A stretch of 44,609 nt of DNA from an uncultured Bacilli bacterium (GTDB taxonomy: Bacteria > Bacillota_I > Bacilli_A > RF39 > UBA660). The notes beneath the pieces were generated by a model. The model saw only the letters and a program-made list of their open reading frames with translations, was not told where the DNA came from and did no database searches. A program made the position numbers and the translations under genes. Location of the stretch: assembly GCA_934089255.1 (NCBI GenBank), contig CAKOJI010000006.1, positions 1 to 44,609 of the forward strand, in the 5' to 3' direction. Shown here piece by piece: positions 1 to 7,635 of this stretch; position 1 is the stretch's first letter; every line of letters starts with the position of its first letter.

Positions 1-1
1 T

Positions 2-829
2 AAACATAATATCTCGTTAGATAATAATAAATATAAGAGTTTAAATATTATTAATTTAAATAATCAATATACAAATTTAGGATTATTATTATCTGATGAA
101 TGTCCTTATTCAATAAAATGTGCGATTTATAATGGAACAAATAAGTTAGAATTTAAAGATAGAAAAGAATTTACTGGATCAGTTTTAAAACAAGTAAATG
201 AAGTATTTGAATATTTAGACTTATTTAATAAAACTAAAGGAAGAATTGTTGGGTTAGAAAGAATTGATACAAAGGATTACCTTGAATATGCGATAAGAGA
301 ATCATTATTAAATGCAATTATTCATAGAGACTATAATTACAAAGGAAGTATTCTTATCTCACTTTATGATGATCATTTTGAAATAACTTCATTGGGGGGT
401 ATTGTTAAAGGGTTAAGTTTAAATGATTTATATTTAGGAATATCCGAAAGCAGAAATCCTAATTTGGCAAATATATTTTATAGATTAAAATATGTTGAAA
501 GTTTTGGAACTGGAATTGGCAGAATAATTCAATCATACGATGATTATAATAAAAAACCTATATTTGTAGATACAGATAATGCATTTAATGTAACATTATA
601 TAACGTTAACTATGTTGAAAATCATGAAAAAATATTACCTTCTAATTTAACGCAAGAAGAAAAAATAGTAGAATATTTAAAGAAAAATAATAAGATAAAT
701 AGAAATATAGTTGAACATTTATTAGATATTTCATCAACGAGAGCAAAAAATATATTAAATAATATGTGCAAAAATAAATTAATTGTTATGGTTGGAAGTG
801 TTAAAAATATTGTATATGTGTTAAAATAA
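2..829 (+). CDS. AlbA/RecG-like ATP-binding regulator, 5'-truncated by window edge
   Basis: The frame is open from base 2 with no start, so the N-terminus (normally an AlbA_2/Schlafen-type DNA-binding domain) lies outside the window. The visible part carries the GHKL-like ATPase block typical of COG2865 proteins: an N-A-x-x-HRDY motif near bases 310-335, a GGIVKG turn near 395-412, and the S-x-x-RNP and GTGIGRI motifs at about 445-525. The last ~60 residues look like a winged helix (LTQEEKIVEYLKKN onward). An ATG at 392 exists but would cut through the ATPase fold, so I read the gene as running in from the left. These proteins are putative transcriptional regulators, common in accessory regions. 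The specific target is unknown. Confidence 0.8.
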   Translation, partial: KHNISLDNNKYKSLNIINLNNQYTNLGLLLSDECPYSIKCAIYNGTNKLEFKDRKEFTGSVLKQVNEVFEYLDLFNKTKGRIVGLERIDTKDYLEYAIRESLLNAIIHRDYNYKGSILISLYDDHFEITSLGGIVKGLSLNDLYLGISESRNPNLANIFYRLKYVESFGTGIGRIIQSYDDYNKKPIFVDTDNAFNVTLYNVNYVENHEKILPSNLTQEEKIVEYLKKNNKINRNIVEHLLDISSTRAKNILNNMCKNKLIVMVGSVKNIVYVLK

Positions 830-835
830 TATTAG

Positions 836-950
836 ATTCGTTAACAAAGTTGTAGACCTCTACGTCGTCAGCACCATAGGGAAATCCACAAATAGTGTAT
901 ACTAATCATCGAGATGTGCTTAAGAAATTTTAGAAGCCTTAGGTTTTTTT
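836..950. other. GC-richer intergenic stretch, possible structured RNA or element remnant
   Basis: From 851 to 911, 26 of 61 bases are G or C, against roughly a quarter in flanking DNA. It holds a tight inverted repeat GTAGA-CC-TCTAC at 852-863, a smaller CATC-GA-GATG at about 909-918, and ends near a T-run (944-950). No reading frame of useful length covers it. It does not match any riboswitch or housekeeping RNA I can recall. The motif AACAAAGTTGT at 843-853 resembles the core of the dyad at 33592 and 40734, but without the same promoter spacing. Function unknown. Confidence 0.35.
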
Positions 951-1044
951 CATTTTTTAAAATTTATTTCAACCCCAATTAATAAATAATTATTGTATAG
1001 TTAACGCTATATAATAATTTTTTTTTAACAACGTAAAATTAACT

Positions 1045-1422
1045 ATGGAAAGTATAGAAGAAAGACTACAAGAAATTAAAATTGAAGATTATATTTGGGT
1101 AATCTACATTATCATAATAATTCTTAGTTGGTACGCAAATAGTAAAGAAGAAGACTATCTAATAAACAACAATAATAAAAGCAAAGAAGAATATCGAAAT
1201 ATTATGATATTTATTTTTGCTGTCTTAGTAATTATATACTTTTATTTCACTAAAGATAGTTATAATGGTGTAAAAAATTTAAGAAATACTGACACTGAAA
1301 AAAAGAAATACTTAACGTATGCATCTTTTCTAGGTTCTTTACTAATATTAATAAGCGGAGTTATATTCCTTTTTATAGCAATATCAGATGAAGATATCGA
1401 TGTCGAACTTGCTTTTAATTAA
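1045..1422 (+). CDS. Hypothetical three-TM membrane protein
   Basis: The 125-aa protein has a short acidic amphipathic N-terminus, then three hydrophobic segments at about residues 15-30, 52-69 and 92-112, and an acidic tail (SDEDIDVE). No recognisable catalytic motif is present. The start ATG has no convincing Shine-Dalgarno site, so the start is uncertain. The 3' end overlaps the end of the convergent sigma-factor gene by 8 bases. Its neighbours suggest an envelope-related accessory cluster, but no function can be assigned. Confidence 0.6.
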   Translation: MESIEERLQEIKIEDYIWVIYIIIIILSWYANSKEEDYLINNNNKSKEEYRNIMIFIFAVLVIIYFYFTKDSYNGVKNLRNTDTEKKKYLTYASFLGSLLILISGVIFLFIAISDEDIDVELAFN

Positions 1423-1930
1423 AGCAATAATCTAAATCACTCAACATAATTTTTAATATTTTTAAAGCCTTATCTTTATATTTTAAAACAACTTTATATT
1501 CTATATTAAGCATTATACTAATTTCTTTAAAAGTATATTCATAATAGAAATGTAAAATAATAATTCTTCTATATTGATACTTTAATCTATTTACACATTC
1601 TAATAATATTTTATTTCTTTCTTTTAAAATAAGATAATTTAAAATATTAATTTTATTATCACTTAATAAATTATCATACATATTCTTATACTCACATTTA
1701 TTTTTATAATAACGAGCTTTCTCATTATAAACATTTCTCATTTTATTGAAAGAAAATTTTAAGATAGTACCAATACTTTTATTATCTAATTCTATTTGTT
1801 GATATTTATCATGATATGCTAAGAAAGTTCTATTAATAGTATCTTCTATATTGCTATAATCTAAACCATACCAAGCTACATTTCTCAAATACAAATTTAT
1901 TTTGTTACAAATTTCATAATAATTATCCAT
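1415..1930 (-). CDS. ECF-like RNA polymerase sigma factor
   Basis: The protein has 171 residues, a normal length for a two-domain (sigma2-sigma4) alternative sigma factor. The C-terminal part (about residues 112-160) reads as sigma-70 region 4: RLKYQYRRIIILHFYYEYTF, then KEISIMLNIEYKVVLKYKDKALK, a helix-turn-helix that would contact the -35. The N-terminal half (NIEDTINRTFLAYHDKY) fits a degenerate region 2. It is transcribed divergently from a membrane-anchored protein across an inverted repeat at 1951-1975. That arrangement would suit an autoregulated envelope-response sigma factor, but no anti-sigma domain is identifiable. The family call is solid; the regulon is unknown. Confidence 0.72.
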   Translation of the reverse strand: MDNYYEICNKINLYLRNVAWYGLDYSNIEDTINRTFLAYHDKYQQIELDNKSIGTILKFSFNKMRNVYNEKARYYKNKCEYKNMYDNLLSDNKINILNYLILKERNKILLECVNRLKYQYRRIIILHFYYEYTFKEISIMLNIEYKVVLKYKDKALKILKIMLSDLDYCFN

Positions 1931-1950
1931 AATACTTCACAATAAAATAC

Positions 1951-1975
1951 TACCATTTTTTTTAATAAAATGGTA
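1951..1975. promoter_or_regulatory. Perfect 9-bp inverted repeat between divergent genes
   Basis: Arms TACCATTTT (1951-1959) and AAAATGGTA (1967-1975) are separated by 7 bases. The repeat lies 20 bases upstream of both the sigma-factor ATG (minus) and the ATG of the plus-strand membrane protein. It could be a shared operator or a hairpin in either 5' UTR. Confidence 0.45.
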
Positions 1976-1995
1976 TCCTTAAATTGGTGATAATA

Positions 1996-2709
1996 ATGAA
2001 AAAAGAAGTGTTAGAAAAAATAGTGAACATATCTTCTATAGTTAGTGTAATAGTAAGTATAATAAGTTTATACATAGCAATACTTGTTAGAAAAGATACA
2101 GCAGAATTATCAAAATTCTCAGACAAACCAATATATTATACAATTTCATTGTATAAAAACGAAAATACTAAAGTAAGTGAAGTATCAGATAAATATTTAT
2201 CTATAGATTTATCACTAGTAGTAGATGATTTTAAAGTGGAAAAGAAAAACTTTTTAGATGTTAACTATAATTCTGTATTTACAAAAATTAAATATTATAT
2301 GGTTTATGATTATAACGATAAAACATTCGATTACATGTCATATTCTTTAGATGATAAAAGTACTTCAAAGTTAAGATTTGAAGATAAATATCAAGCAATA
2401 CCAGTAAAATTAAATTACTCATTCACACCTAATAAAAAATATTGTTATATTTTAATATATACAGAAACTACAAGTGAAAAAAACTTAGATTTAATATTTT
2501 TTAGATATAACGATAATGATGATACATTTAGTTTAGATACTATAATAGAAGATAACAAAGAAAAAATTGATATAAAAAGAATAGATTATAATACTTTAAT
2601 ATGTAAAAAATATTTTAAAAACTTATGGAAAGAAAATAGTATAGATGAAAAAGATATTGATTTTATGTTTGACGTATATCAAGATTTAAGAAGTAAATTA
2701 ATTAGTTAA
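1996..2709 (+). CDS. Hypothetical membrane-anchored protein
   Basis: I start at ATG 1996, 6 bases after a GGTGA ribosome site; an in-frame TTG 12 bases upstream lies before that site. The 237-aa product has one hydrophobic segment near residues 10-35 and then a mostly polar domain rich in Asp, Lys and Tyr with predicted beta-strand character. No known family signature is seen. It is divergent from the sigma factor and could be its membrane partner, but nothing in the sequence shows an anti-sigma fold. Annotated as unknown. Confidence 0.65.
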   Translation: MKKEVLEKIVNISSIVSVIVSIISLYIAILVRKDTAELSKFSDKPIYYTISLYKNENTKVSEVSDKYLSIDLSLVVDDFKVEKKNFLDVNYNSVFTKIKYYMVYDYNDKTFDYMSYSLDDKSTSKLRFEDKYQAIPVKLNYSFTPNKKYCYILIYTETTSEKNLDLIFFRYNDNDDTFSLDTIIEDNKEKIDIKRIDYNTLICKKYFKNLWKENSIDEKDIDFMFDVYQDLRSKLIS

Positions 2710-2714
2710 TTTTA

Positions 2715-2723
2715 TGATATAAT
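2715..2723 (+). promoter_or_regulatory. Extended -10 promoter for acyl-CoA ligase operon
   Basis: TGATATAAT: TATAAT at 2718-2723 preceded by TGn. It lies 18 bases before the start codon of the ligase gene, after the end of the preceding gene. Confidence 0.45.
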
Positions 2724-2741
2724 TATTGTAGGAGTGGTTTT

Positions 2742-4484
2742 ATGTTATTAGATTTTTTTAAGAAAAAGAAAAAAATACCGGCACCATGGAAAAAGTATTA
2801 TACTGATGATGAATTAAATATTAAAATAAGAAATATTTCTTTATACAAACAAGTAGCAGAAAGTAGTATAAAGTACCCAAATTATACAGCATATGAATAT
2901 TTTGGTAAAAAAGTTAAATATAAAAAATTTATAAGACAAATAGATAAATGTAGTTATGCACTAAAAAAATATAACGTTAATAAAGGAGATATAATAACTA
3001 TTTGTCTACCAAATGTTCCCGAAGCATTAATACTATTTTATGCTTTAAATAAAATAGGCGCAATAGCAAATATGGTTCATCCCTTATCTGCAGAAGAAGA
3101 AATAAAATTAAGTTTAAATAGTACTAGAAGTAAATATTTATTTGCAATTGATATGTGTTATTCAAAAATAAATAATATAATTGATGGAACAAAAGTTAAA
3201 AAAGTTGTATATATAAAAGCAAGTGATTCACTAAAATTACCCCTAAAAGTAGGATATTATTTTAAAAATCTAAATAAATATGAGCACTATAAACTAAATG
3301 AAAAAAATACAAACTGGAATTTATTTATGTTAAATAGATTCCTAGTAAATAAAAATAAAATTAAATTTAAAAAGAACGGCAAAAATACTCCAGCTATAAT
3401 ACTTCATAGTGGTGGAACAAGTGGAATTCCAAAAAATGTTGTACTACAAAATAGAGCATTCATACTGGGAGCAAAGCAAGAAGAAACTGTTTTAAAAAAA
3501 TTAAATCCCGGTGATTCATGCTTAGGAATAATGCCAAACTTTCATGGATTTGGAATAAGTGTTTTAATGCATACACCACTTACATTAGGATGTTACACTA
3601 TATTAGTTCCACAAATAGATTCTAAAAAATTTGATATATTGTTAAAGAAAACTAAACCAACTTGTATTTTAGGTGTACCCACATTATTTGAAGCTTTAAC
3701 TAATAGTAATAACGTTAAACATTTAGATCTATCATTTATGAAATATATAGTAAGTGGTGGTGATATATTACAAAAGGGACTAGAAGATAAAATAAATACT
3801 TATTTAAAAGAACATAATGCAAATATAGAAGTAACACAAGGATACGGTATGACAGAAGCCTTAGCAGCAGTAACTTTAGCACACGATAGAATTAATAAAA
3901 GCGGGTCTATTGGAATACCTCTACCAGGTAACTACATAAAAATAATTAATCCATCAACTAGAGAAACTTTACCATATAATAATATTGGAGAAATTTGTAT
4001 ACATACAAAAGCCCTAATGTTAGGATATTTAAATAATGAAAAAGAAACAAACGAAGTATTACAAGTGCATGAAGATGGATATGTTTGGTTACATACAGGA
4101 GACTTAGGACTTATGGATGAAGATGGTTTTATATTTTATAAAGGAAGAATAAAACGAATGATAATATCTAGTGGATATAATATTTATCCAAATCATATTG
4201 AAGATATTATAGAAAGTCATCCAGCAGTTTTACAATGCACCGTTGTTGGAATGCCACATCCATATAAAAAAGAAGTACCAAAAGCATATATAGTACTTAA
4301 ACCAGGATTTCATGGATTATTTATAAAAACAGAAATTAAAGAATACTGTAAGAAAAATTTAGAATATCATATGGTACCATATAAATTTGTATATAGAAAT
4401 AACTTACCAAAAACAAAATTAGGTAAAGTAGATTTTAAAAGATTAATGGAAGATAATGATATTGATGATGACGAAGGAGAATAA
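2742..4484 (+). CDS. AMP-dependent acyl-CoA synthetase/ligase
   Basis: This 580-aa protein is an ANL-superfamily enzyme that activates a carboxylic (probably fatty) acid with ATP and transfers it to CoA. The phosphate-binding loop HSGGTSGIPKN is at about residues 221-231, the A5 motif QGYGMTEA at about 365-372, the HTGDLG motif around 452-457, GRIKRMIISSGYNIYP after it, and the A10 lysine in LPKTKLGKVDF near the C-terminus. All core motifs are intact. SD AGGAG precedes the ATG. mscL follows after 2 bases, so they are probably co-transcribed. Likely a long- or medium-chain fatty acid:CoA ligase; substrate not determinable. Confidence 0.88.
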   Translation: MLLDFFKKKKKIPAPWKKYYTDDELNIKIRNISLYKQVAESSIKYPNYTAYEYFGKKVKYKKFIRQIDKCSYALKKYNVNKGDIITICLPNVPEALILFYALNKIGAIANMVHPLSAEEEIKLSLNSTRSKYLFAIDMCYSKINNIIDGTKVKKVVYIKASDSLKLPLKVGYYFKNLNKYEHYKLNEKNTNWNLFMLNRFLVNKNKIKFKKNGKNTPAIILHSGGTSGIPKNVVLQNRAFILGAKQEETVLKKLNPGDSCLGIMPNFHGFGISVLMHTPLTLGCYTILVPQIDSKKFDILLKKTKPTCILGVPTLFEALTNSNNVKHLDLSFMKYIVSGGDILQKGLEDKINTYLKEHNANIEVTQGYGMTEALAAVTLAHDRINKSGSIGIPLPGNYIKIINPSTRETLPYNNIGEICIHTKALMLGYLNNEKETNEVLQVHEDGYVWLHTGDLGLMDEDGFIFYKGRIKRMIISSGYNIYPNHIEDIIESHPAVLQCTVVGMPHPYKKEVPKAYIVLKPGFHGLFIKTEIKEYCKKNLEYHMVPYKFVYRNNLPKTKLGKVDFKRLMEDNDIDDDEGE

Positions 4485-4486
4485 TA

Positions 4487-4888
4487 ATGAAAGAATTAAT
4501 GAGTGAATTTAAAAAATTTATAAGTAAAGGAAATGTATTAGATTTAGCAGTAGGTGTAATTATAGGTGGAGCATTTCAAAAAATAGTATCAAGCCTAGTA
4601 AATGATATATTAATGCCCATATTAGGTATAATAACAGGAGGTCATGATTTTACAAAATTAACACTTAAAGTAAAAGATGCAACTATAAATTATGGTATGT
4701 TTATACAAAATATTTTTGATTTTATAATTATGGCATTCTGTATTTTTATAATTATTAAAATATTTAACAAAATAAAAGATACATTTGAACATAAAAACGA
4801 AAAAAAAGAAGAAATAACAAAAACAAACGAAGAATTATTACTTACTGAAATAAGAGATTTATTAAAAGGTAACAAGAAAAAAGATTAA
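4487..4888 (+). CDS. mscL: Large-conductance mechanosensitive channel MscL
   Basis: The 133-aa sequence is full length for MscL. The N-terminal amphipathic helix (MSEFKKFISKGNVLDLAVGV) leads into TM1 with the conserved AVGVIIGGAF, a periplasm-side loop, TM2 (IFDFIIMAFCIFIIIK) and a charged C-terminal helix that would form the cytoplasmic bundle. The channel opens on membrane tension to release solutes in osmotic downshock. It begins 2 bases after the acyl-CoA ligase stop codon, implying a shared transcript, and is followed by a terminator. Confidence 0.93.
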   Translation: MKELMSEFKKFISKGNVLDLAVGVIIGGAFQKIVSSLVNDILMPILGIITGGHDFTKLTLKVKDATINYGMFIQNIFDFIIMAFCIFIIIKIFNKIKDTFEHKNEKKEEITKTNEELLLTEIRDLLKGNKKKD

Positions 4889-4970
4889 AAATATTAAACT
4901 ATTCAAAGCTAATTTAAGTATAAATATTATATAAAAAATCTTAGAACTAAATACTTAAAAAGTAAATAAA

Positions 4971-5000
4971 ACGGCTAAACTTTATATTTAGCTGTTTTTG
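4971..5000 (+). terminator. Rho-independent terminator after mscL
   Basis: The stem CGGCTAAA/TTTAGCTG (one G-U pair) is followed by a T-run. It lies directly ahead of the tsaB promoter, whose -35 region overlaps the hairpin. Confidence 0.75.
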
Positions 5001-5009
5001 TGTTATAAT
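5001..5009 (+). promoter_or_regulatory. Extended -10 promoter for tsaB-rimI-tsaD
   Basis: TGTTATAAT: TATAAT at 5004-5009 with the TGn extension, immediately after the mscL terminator and 21 bases before the tsaB ATG. Confidence 0.6.
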
Positions 5010-5030
5010 TACGTTTACGGAAGTGATTTT

Positions 5031-5612
5031 ATGTATAGTTTATTCATAAGTACATATAACAAATATATTATTATTGGATTACTAAAAAATGGAGAATTAA
5101 TTAATAAAAAAGAACAAGTTTCTGCACAAAATCATAGTATTTATACAATGAGTATGATAGATGATATTTTAAAAGAAAATAATATAGGTACTACTTATTT
5201 AAATGAAATTATAGTAGTAAATGGCCCAGGCTCATTTACTGGATTAAGAATAGGAGTTACAATTGCAAAAACATTAGCCTATACTTTAAATATACCAATT
5301 AAAACAATTTCTAGTCTAGAAGCACTAGCAGTAAGTAATGATACTAAATGTAACAAATTAGTAACAATATCTGATTTAAAAGGAAAATATATTGGATACT
5401 TTAATAAAGATAATATTAATTTAGAACCATTTACATATTTAAAAAATGAAGAGTATAAAGAATATATAAAAAATAAAGAAAAGTATATTCTTGACAAAGA
5501 AAATATAGATATTAATAAAATATATAAATATTTAAGAAATAAAGATAGTATTAATGCACATCTTGTTAATCCAATATATATAAAAGGAATTGACGCTTTA
5601 AATGGTAAATAG
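5031..5612 (+). CDS. tsaB: tRNA threonylcarbamoyladenosine biosynthesis protein TsaB
   Basis: TsaB (YeaZ) is the inactive ASKHA-fold partner of TsaD in t6A37 modification of ANN-decoding tRNAs. The hallmark NGPGSFTGLRIGV is present at about residues 64-76, followed by AKTLAYTL and the SSLEALA block. The start is placed at ATG 5031 because GGAAGTGAT lies 5-13 bases upstream and the promoter -10 ends at 5009; an upstream in-frame start would lie before the transcription start. At 193 aa it is on the short side for TsaB but complete. It overlaps rimI by 11 bases. Confidence 0.9.
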   Translation: MYSLFISTYNKYIIIGLLKNGELINKKEQVSAQNHSIYTMSMIDDILKENNIGTTYLNEIIVVNGPGSFTGLRIGVTIAKTLAYTLNIPIKTISSLEALAVSNDTKCNKLVTISDLKGKYIGYFNKDNINLEPFTYLKNEEYKEYIKNKEKYILDKENIDINKIYKYLRNKDSINAHLVNPIYIKGIDALNGK

Positions 5613-6009
5613 TCCTAGTATATCTGATATTGATACGATAAAAAAATTAGGTTTATTACTAAACGATAATTTTATAAAAACAAATAATATAGAAGAAATA
5701 ATTAATAACAAAGAAATAATAGGTTATTATATTTTAGATAAATTAGTAGGCTTTATTATATTTAAAAAGTTATATGAAACAATTGATATATTATATGTTG
5801 TAGTTGAACCAGACTATAGAAAAAAAGGTATTGGTAGTAAATTACTTAATGAAATAATAAAAATGGAATGTAAACATATTATGCTAGAAGTTAATACTAA
5901 AAATATTGCAGCAATAAATATATATAAAAAAAATAATTTTAAAATAATTAATACAAGAAAAAATTATTATAAAACAGATGATGCATACGTAATGGAGTTG
6001 ATAAAATGA
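5602..6009 (+). CDS. rimI: GNAT N-acetyltransferase, RimI-like
   Basis: The 135-aa protein has the GNAT acetyl-CoA pocket: the beta4 strand (IDILYVVVEPDYRKKGIGSKLL, with R-K-K-G-I-G) and LEVNTKNIAAINIYKKNNFK, the conserved N-x-x-A-x-x-x-Y segment of RimI. RimI acetylates the N-terminal alanine of ribosomal protein bS18 in E. coli and is commonly sandwiched between tsaB and tsaD, as here. It overlaps both neighbours (11 and 4 bases), so the three are translationally coupled. The exact substrate in this organism is inferred from context. Confidence 0.85.
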   Translation: MVNSPSISDIDTIKKLGLLLNDNFIKTNNIEEIINNKEIIGYYILDKLVGFIIFKKLYETIDILYVVVEPDYRKKGIGSKLLNEIIKMECKHIMLEVNTKNIAAINIYKKNNFKIINTRKNYYKTDDAYVMELIK

Positions 6010-7016
6010 AAGATGTATATATATTAGGTGTTGAAAGTAGTTGTGATGAAACAAGTGTTTCAATTGTAAAAAATGGTTGTGAAGAAATTGCAACAGTAGT
6101 TTCTTCACAAATGGATACTCATGCTAATTATGGAGGTGTAGTACCAGAAATAGCAAGCAGAATGCATACAGAAAGTGTTACACTCGTACTAGAAGAACTT
6201 TTAAAAAAATCTAGTATAACTATAAATGAAGTAGATGCAATTGCAGTAACTTATGCACCCGGACTACTAGGAAGTTTGTTAGTAGGAATAGAATTTGCAA
6301 AAACTTTAGCTTTAGTGTATAATAAGCCACTAATTGCTGTACATCACATAAGTGGACATATTTTTGCAAATAATTTAGTAAAAAAAATTGAATACCCAAC
6401 ACTAGCATTAGTTGTAAGTGGTGGACATACTGAATTAGTAAAAATGACAAGTGATTACGATTTTCTAGTATTAGGAACAACACTTGATGATGCAATAGGA
6501 GAATGTTTTGACAAAGTTGCTAGAGTATTAGGATTAAAATATCCTGGTGGACCAAATATAGAAAGAATAGCAAAATTAGGGAAATGTTCATATAATTTAC
6601 CAATTCCTATGAATAATAATGAGTTAAATTTTTCATATAGTGGATTAAAAAGTGCAGTAATTAATTTAGTACACAATGAATTACAAAGAGGAAATGAAAT
6701 AAATAAAGAAGACTTAGCGTGTACTTTTCAAACTATTGCAATAGACGAAATAATAAGAAAAACAGAACTAGCTATAAAAAAGACTGGAATAAAAAGATTA
6801 ATAGTAGCAGGCGGTGTAAGTGCAAATGGTTTTTTAAGAAATAAATTAACAGACATGTCAAAAGAACTTAATGTTGATTTATCCATTCCACCACTAAAAT
6901 ATTGTACAGATAATGCAACAATGATAGCATGCGCTGCATATCCACAATATTTAAAAAATGACTTTACAGATTTCAAATTAAATGGAAAAAGTCAAGAATA
7001 TTTCTTTAAAAAATAA
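6006..7016 (+). CDS. tsaD: tRNA N6-adenosine threonylcarbamoyltransferase TsaD
   Basis: TsaD transfers the threonylcarbamoyl group to A37 of tRNAs. The 336-aa length is normal. Visible signatures are GVESSCDETSVSIV at the N-terminus, the metal-binding HHISGHI (two His, around residues 114-120), VSGGHTELV, the GPNIERIAKLG region and VAGGVSANGFLR. The ATG overlaps the rimI stop (ATGA). TsaE and TsaC/YwlC are not in this window. No odd features. Confidence 0.96.
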   Translation: MKDVYILGVESSCDETSVSIVKNGCEEIATVVSSQMDTHANYGGVVPEIASRMHTESVTLVLEELLKKSSITINEVDAIAVTYAPGLLGSLLVGIEFAKTLALVYNKPLIAVHHISGHIFANNLVKKIEYPTLALVVSGGHTELVKMTSDYDFLVLGTTLDDAIGECFDKVARVLGLKYPGGPNIERIAKLGKCSYNLPIPMNNNELNFSYSGLKSAVINLVHNELQRGNEINKEDLACTFQTIAIDEIIRKTELAIKKTGIKRLIVAGGVSANGFLRNKLTDMSKELNVDLSIPPLKYCTDNATMIACAAYPQYLKNDFTDFKLNGKSQEYFFKK

Positions 7017-7039
7017 TTAATAATAAGGGGGCTTTAATT

Positions 7040-7576
7040 ATGAGATTTTATGAAGAAAAAGAATTGAGCAAAATTATTAGCCATTTTAAAAAAGATAACA
7101 ATTATTATCAAGTTAGTTATTTAGATGGTGACATAGTAGAATATTTTAATAGTGATAAAAATCATGAAGAAGAATTAATGAATAGAATGTTAAAAGATGC
7201 AATAGAAAGAGATAAAAATCTTTATGAAAAGTATAAAAATTACTTACCAAAAGATTTAATACAGTTTATACTTACATTATTTGCATTAGGATTATCAACA
7301 AATATTAAATTTTTATTTTGTACACTATTTGTATTTACAATATATCAAATAAAAACTAGTATTTCTGATATAATTAAATATGCTGAATTAGAAAAATATC
7401 ACAATTATTTCTTAATAAAAGATGATTTAGAAAAAGAAGAAAATAAAGATATACTAAATGTGATAGAGTTTGAAAAAATGTATCAAATTCCAATAAATCC
7501 AAATACAATAGATGGATATAGCGCACTTGATATGAGAACATTAAAAAAAGAAATTAATAGAAGAAAAGGTATTTAA
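7040..7576 (+). CDS. Hypothetical membrane protein
   Basis: The 178-aa product follows tsaD by 23 bases with a strong AGGGGG ribosome site, so it is likely in the same transcript. The N-terminal ~70 residues are charged and helical. Two adjacent hydrophobic segments (about 76-94 and 97-113) form a hairpin, and the C-terminal half is a charged cytoplasmic helix region. No recognised domain. Its stop codon lies inside the stem of a terminator. Confidence 0.65.
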   Translation: MRFYEEKELSKIISHFKKDNNYYQVSYLDGDIVEYFNSDKNHEEELMNRMLKDAIERDKNLYEKYKNYLPKDLIQFILTLFALGLSTNIKFLFCTLFVFTIYQIKTSISDIIKYAELEKYHNYFLIKDDLEKEENKDILNVIEFEKMYQIPINPNTIDGYSALDMRTLKKEINRRKGI

Positions 7577-7588
7577 ATACTTTTTTTT
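7563..7588 (+). terminator. Rho-independent terminator
   Basis: The stem AAAAGGTAT/ATACTTTTT has loop TTAA, one G-U pair and an 8-T tract, overlapping the end of the preceding coding region. Its T-tract occupies the -35 zone of the next promoter. Confidence 0.7.
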
Positions 7589-7599
7589 TATTCTAAATA

Positions 7600-7608
7600 A
7601 TGTTATAC
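7600..7608 (+). promoter_or_regulatory. Extended -10 promoter for phosphoketolase
   Basis: TGTTATACT: -10 TATACT at 7603-7608 with TGn, no recognisable -35 (T-run of the terminator there), 27 bases before the ATG. Confidence 0.55.
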
Positions 7609-7635
7609 TCTTATTAAGAATAAGAGAGGGTATTT

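Noticed and set aside
836..950. DGR template repeat in the GC-richer stretch near the left edge
   Set aside because: It shares only short words with the variable region at 40.8-41.0 kb and does not align along its length, so it is not a template.
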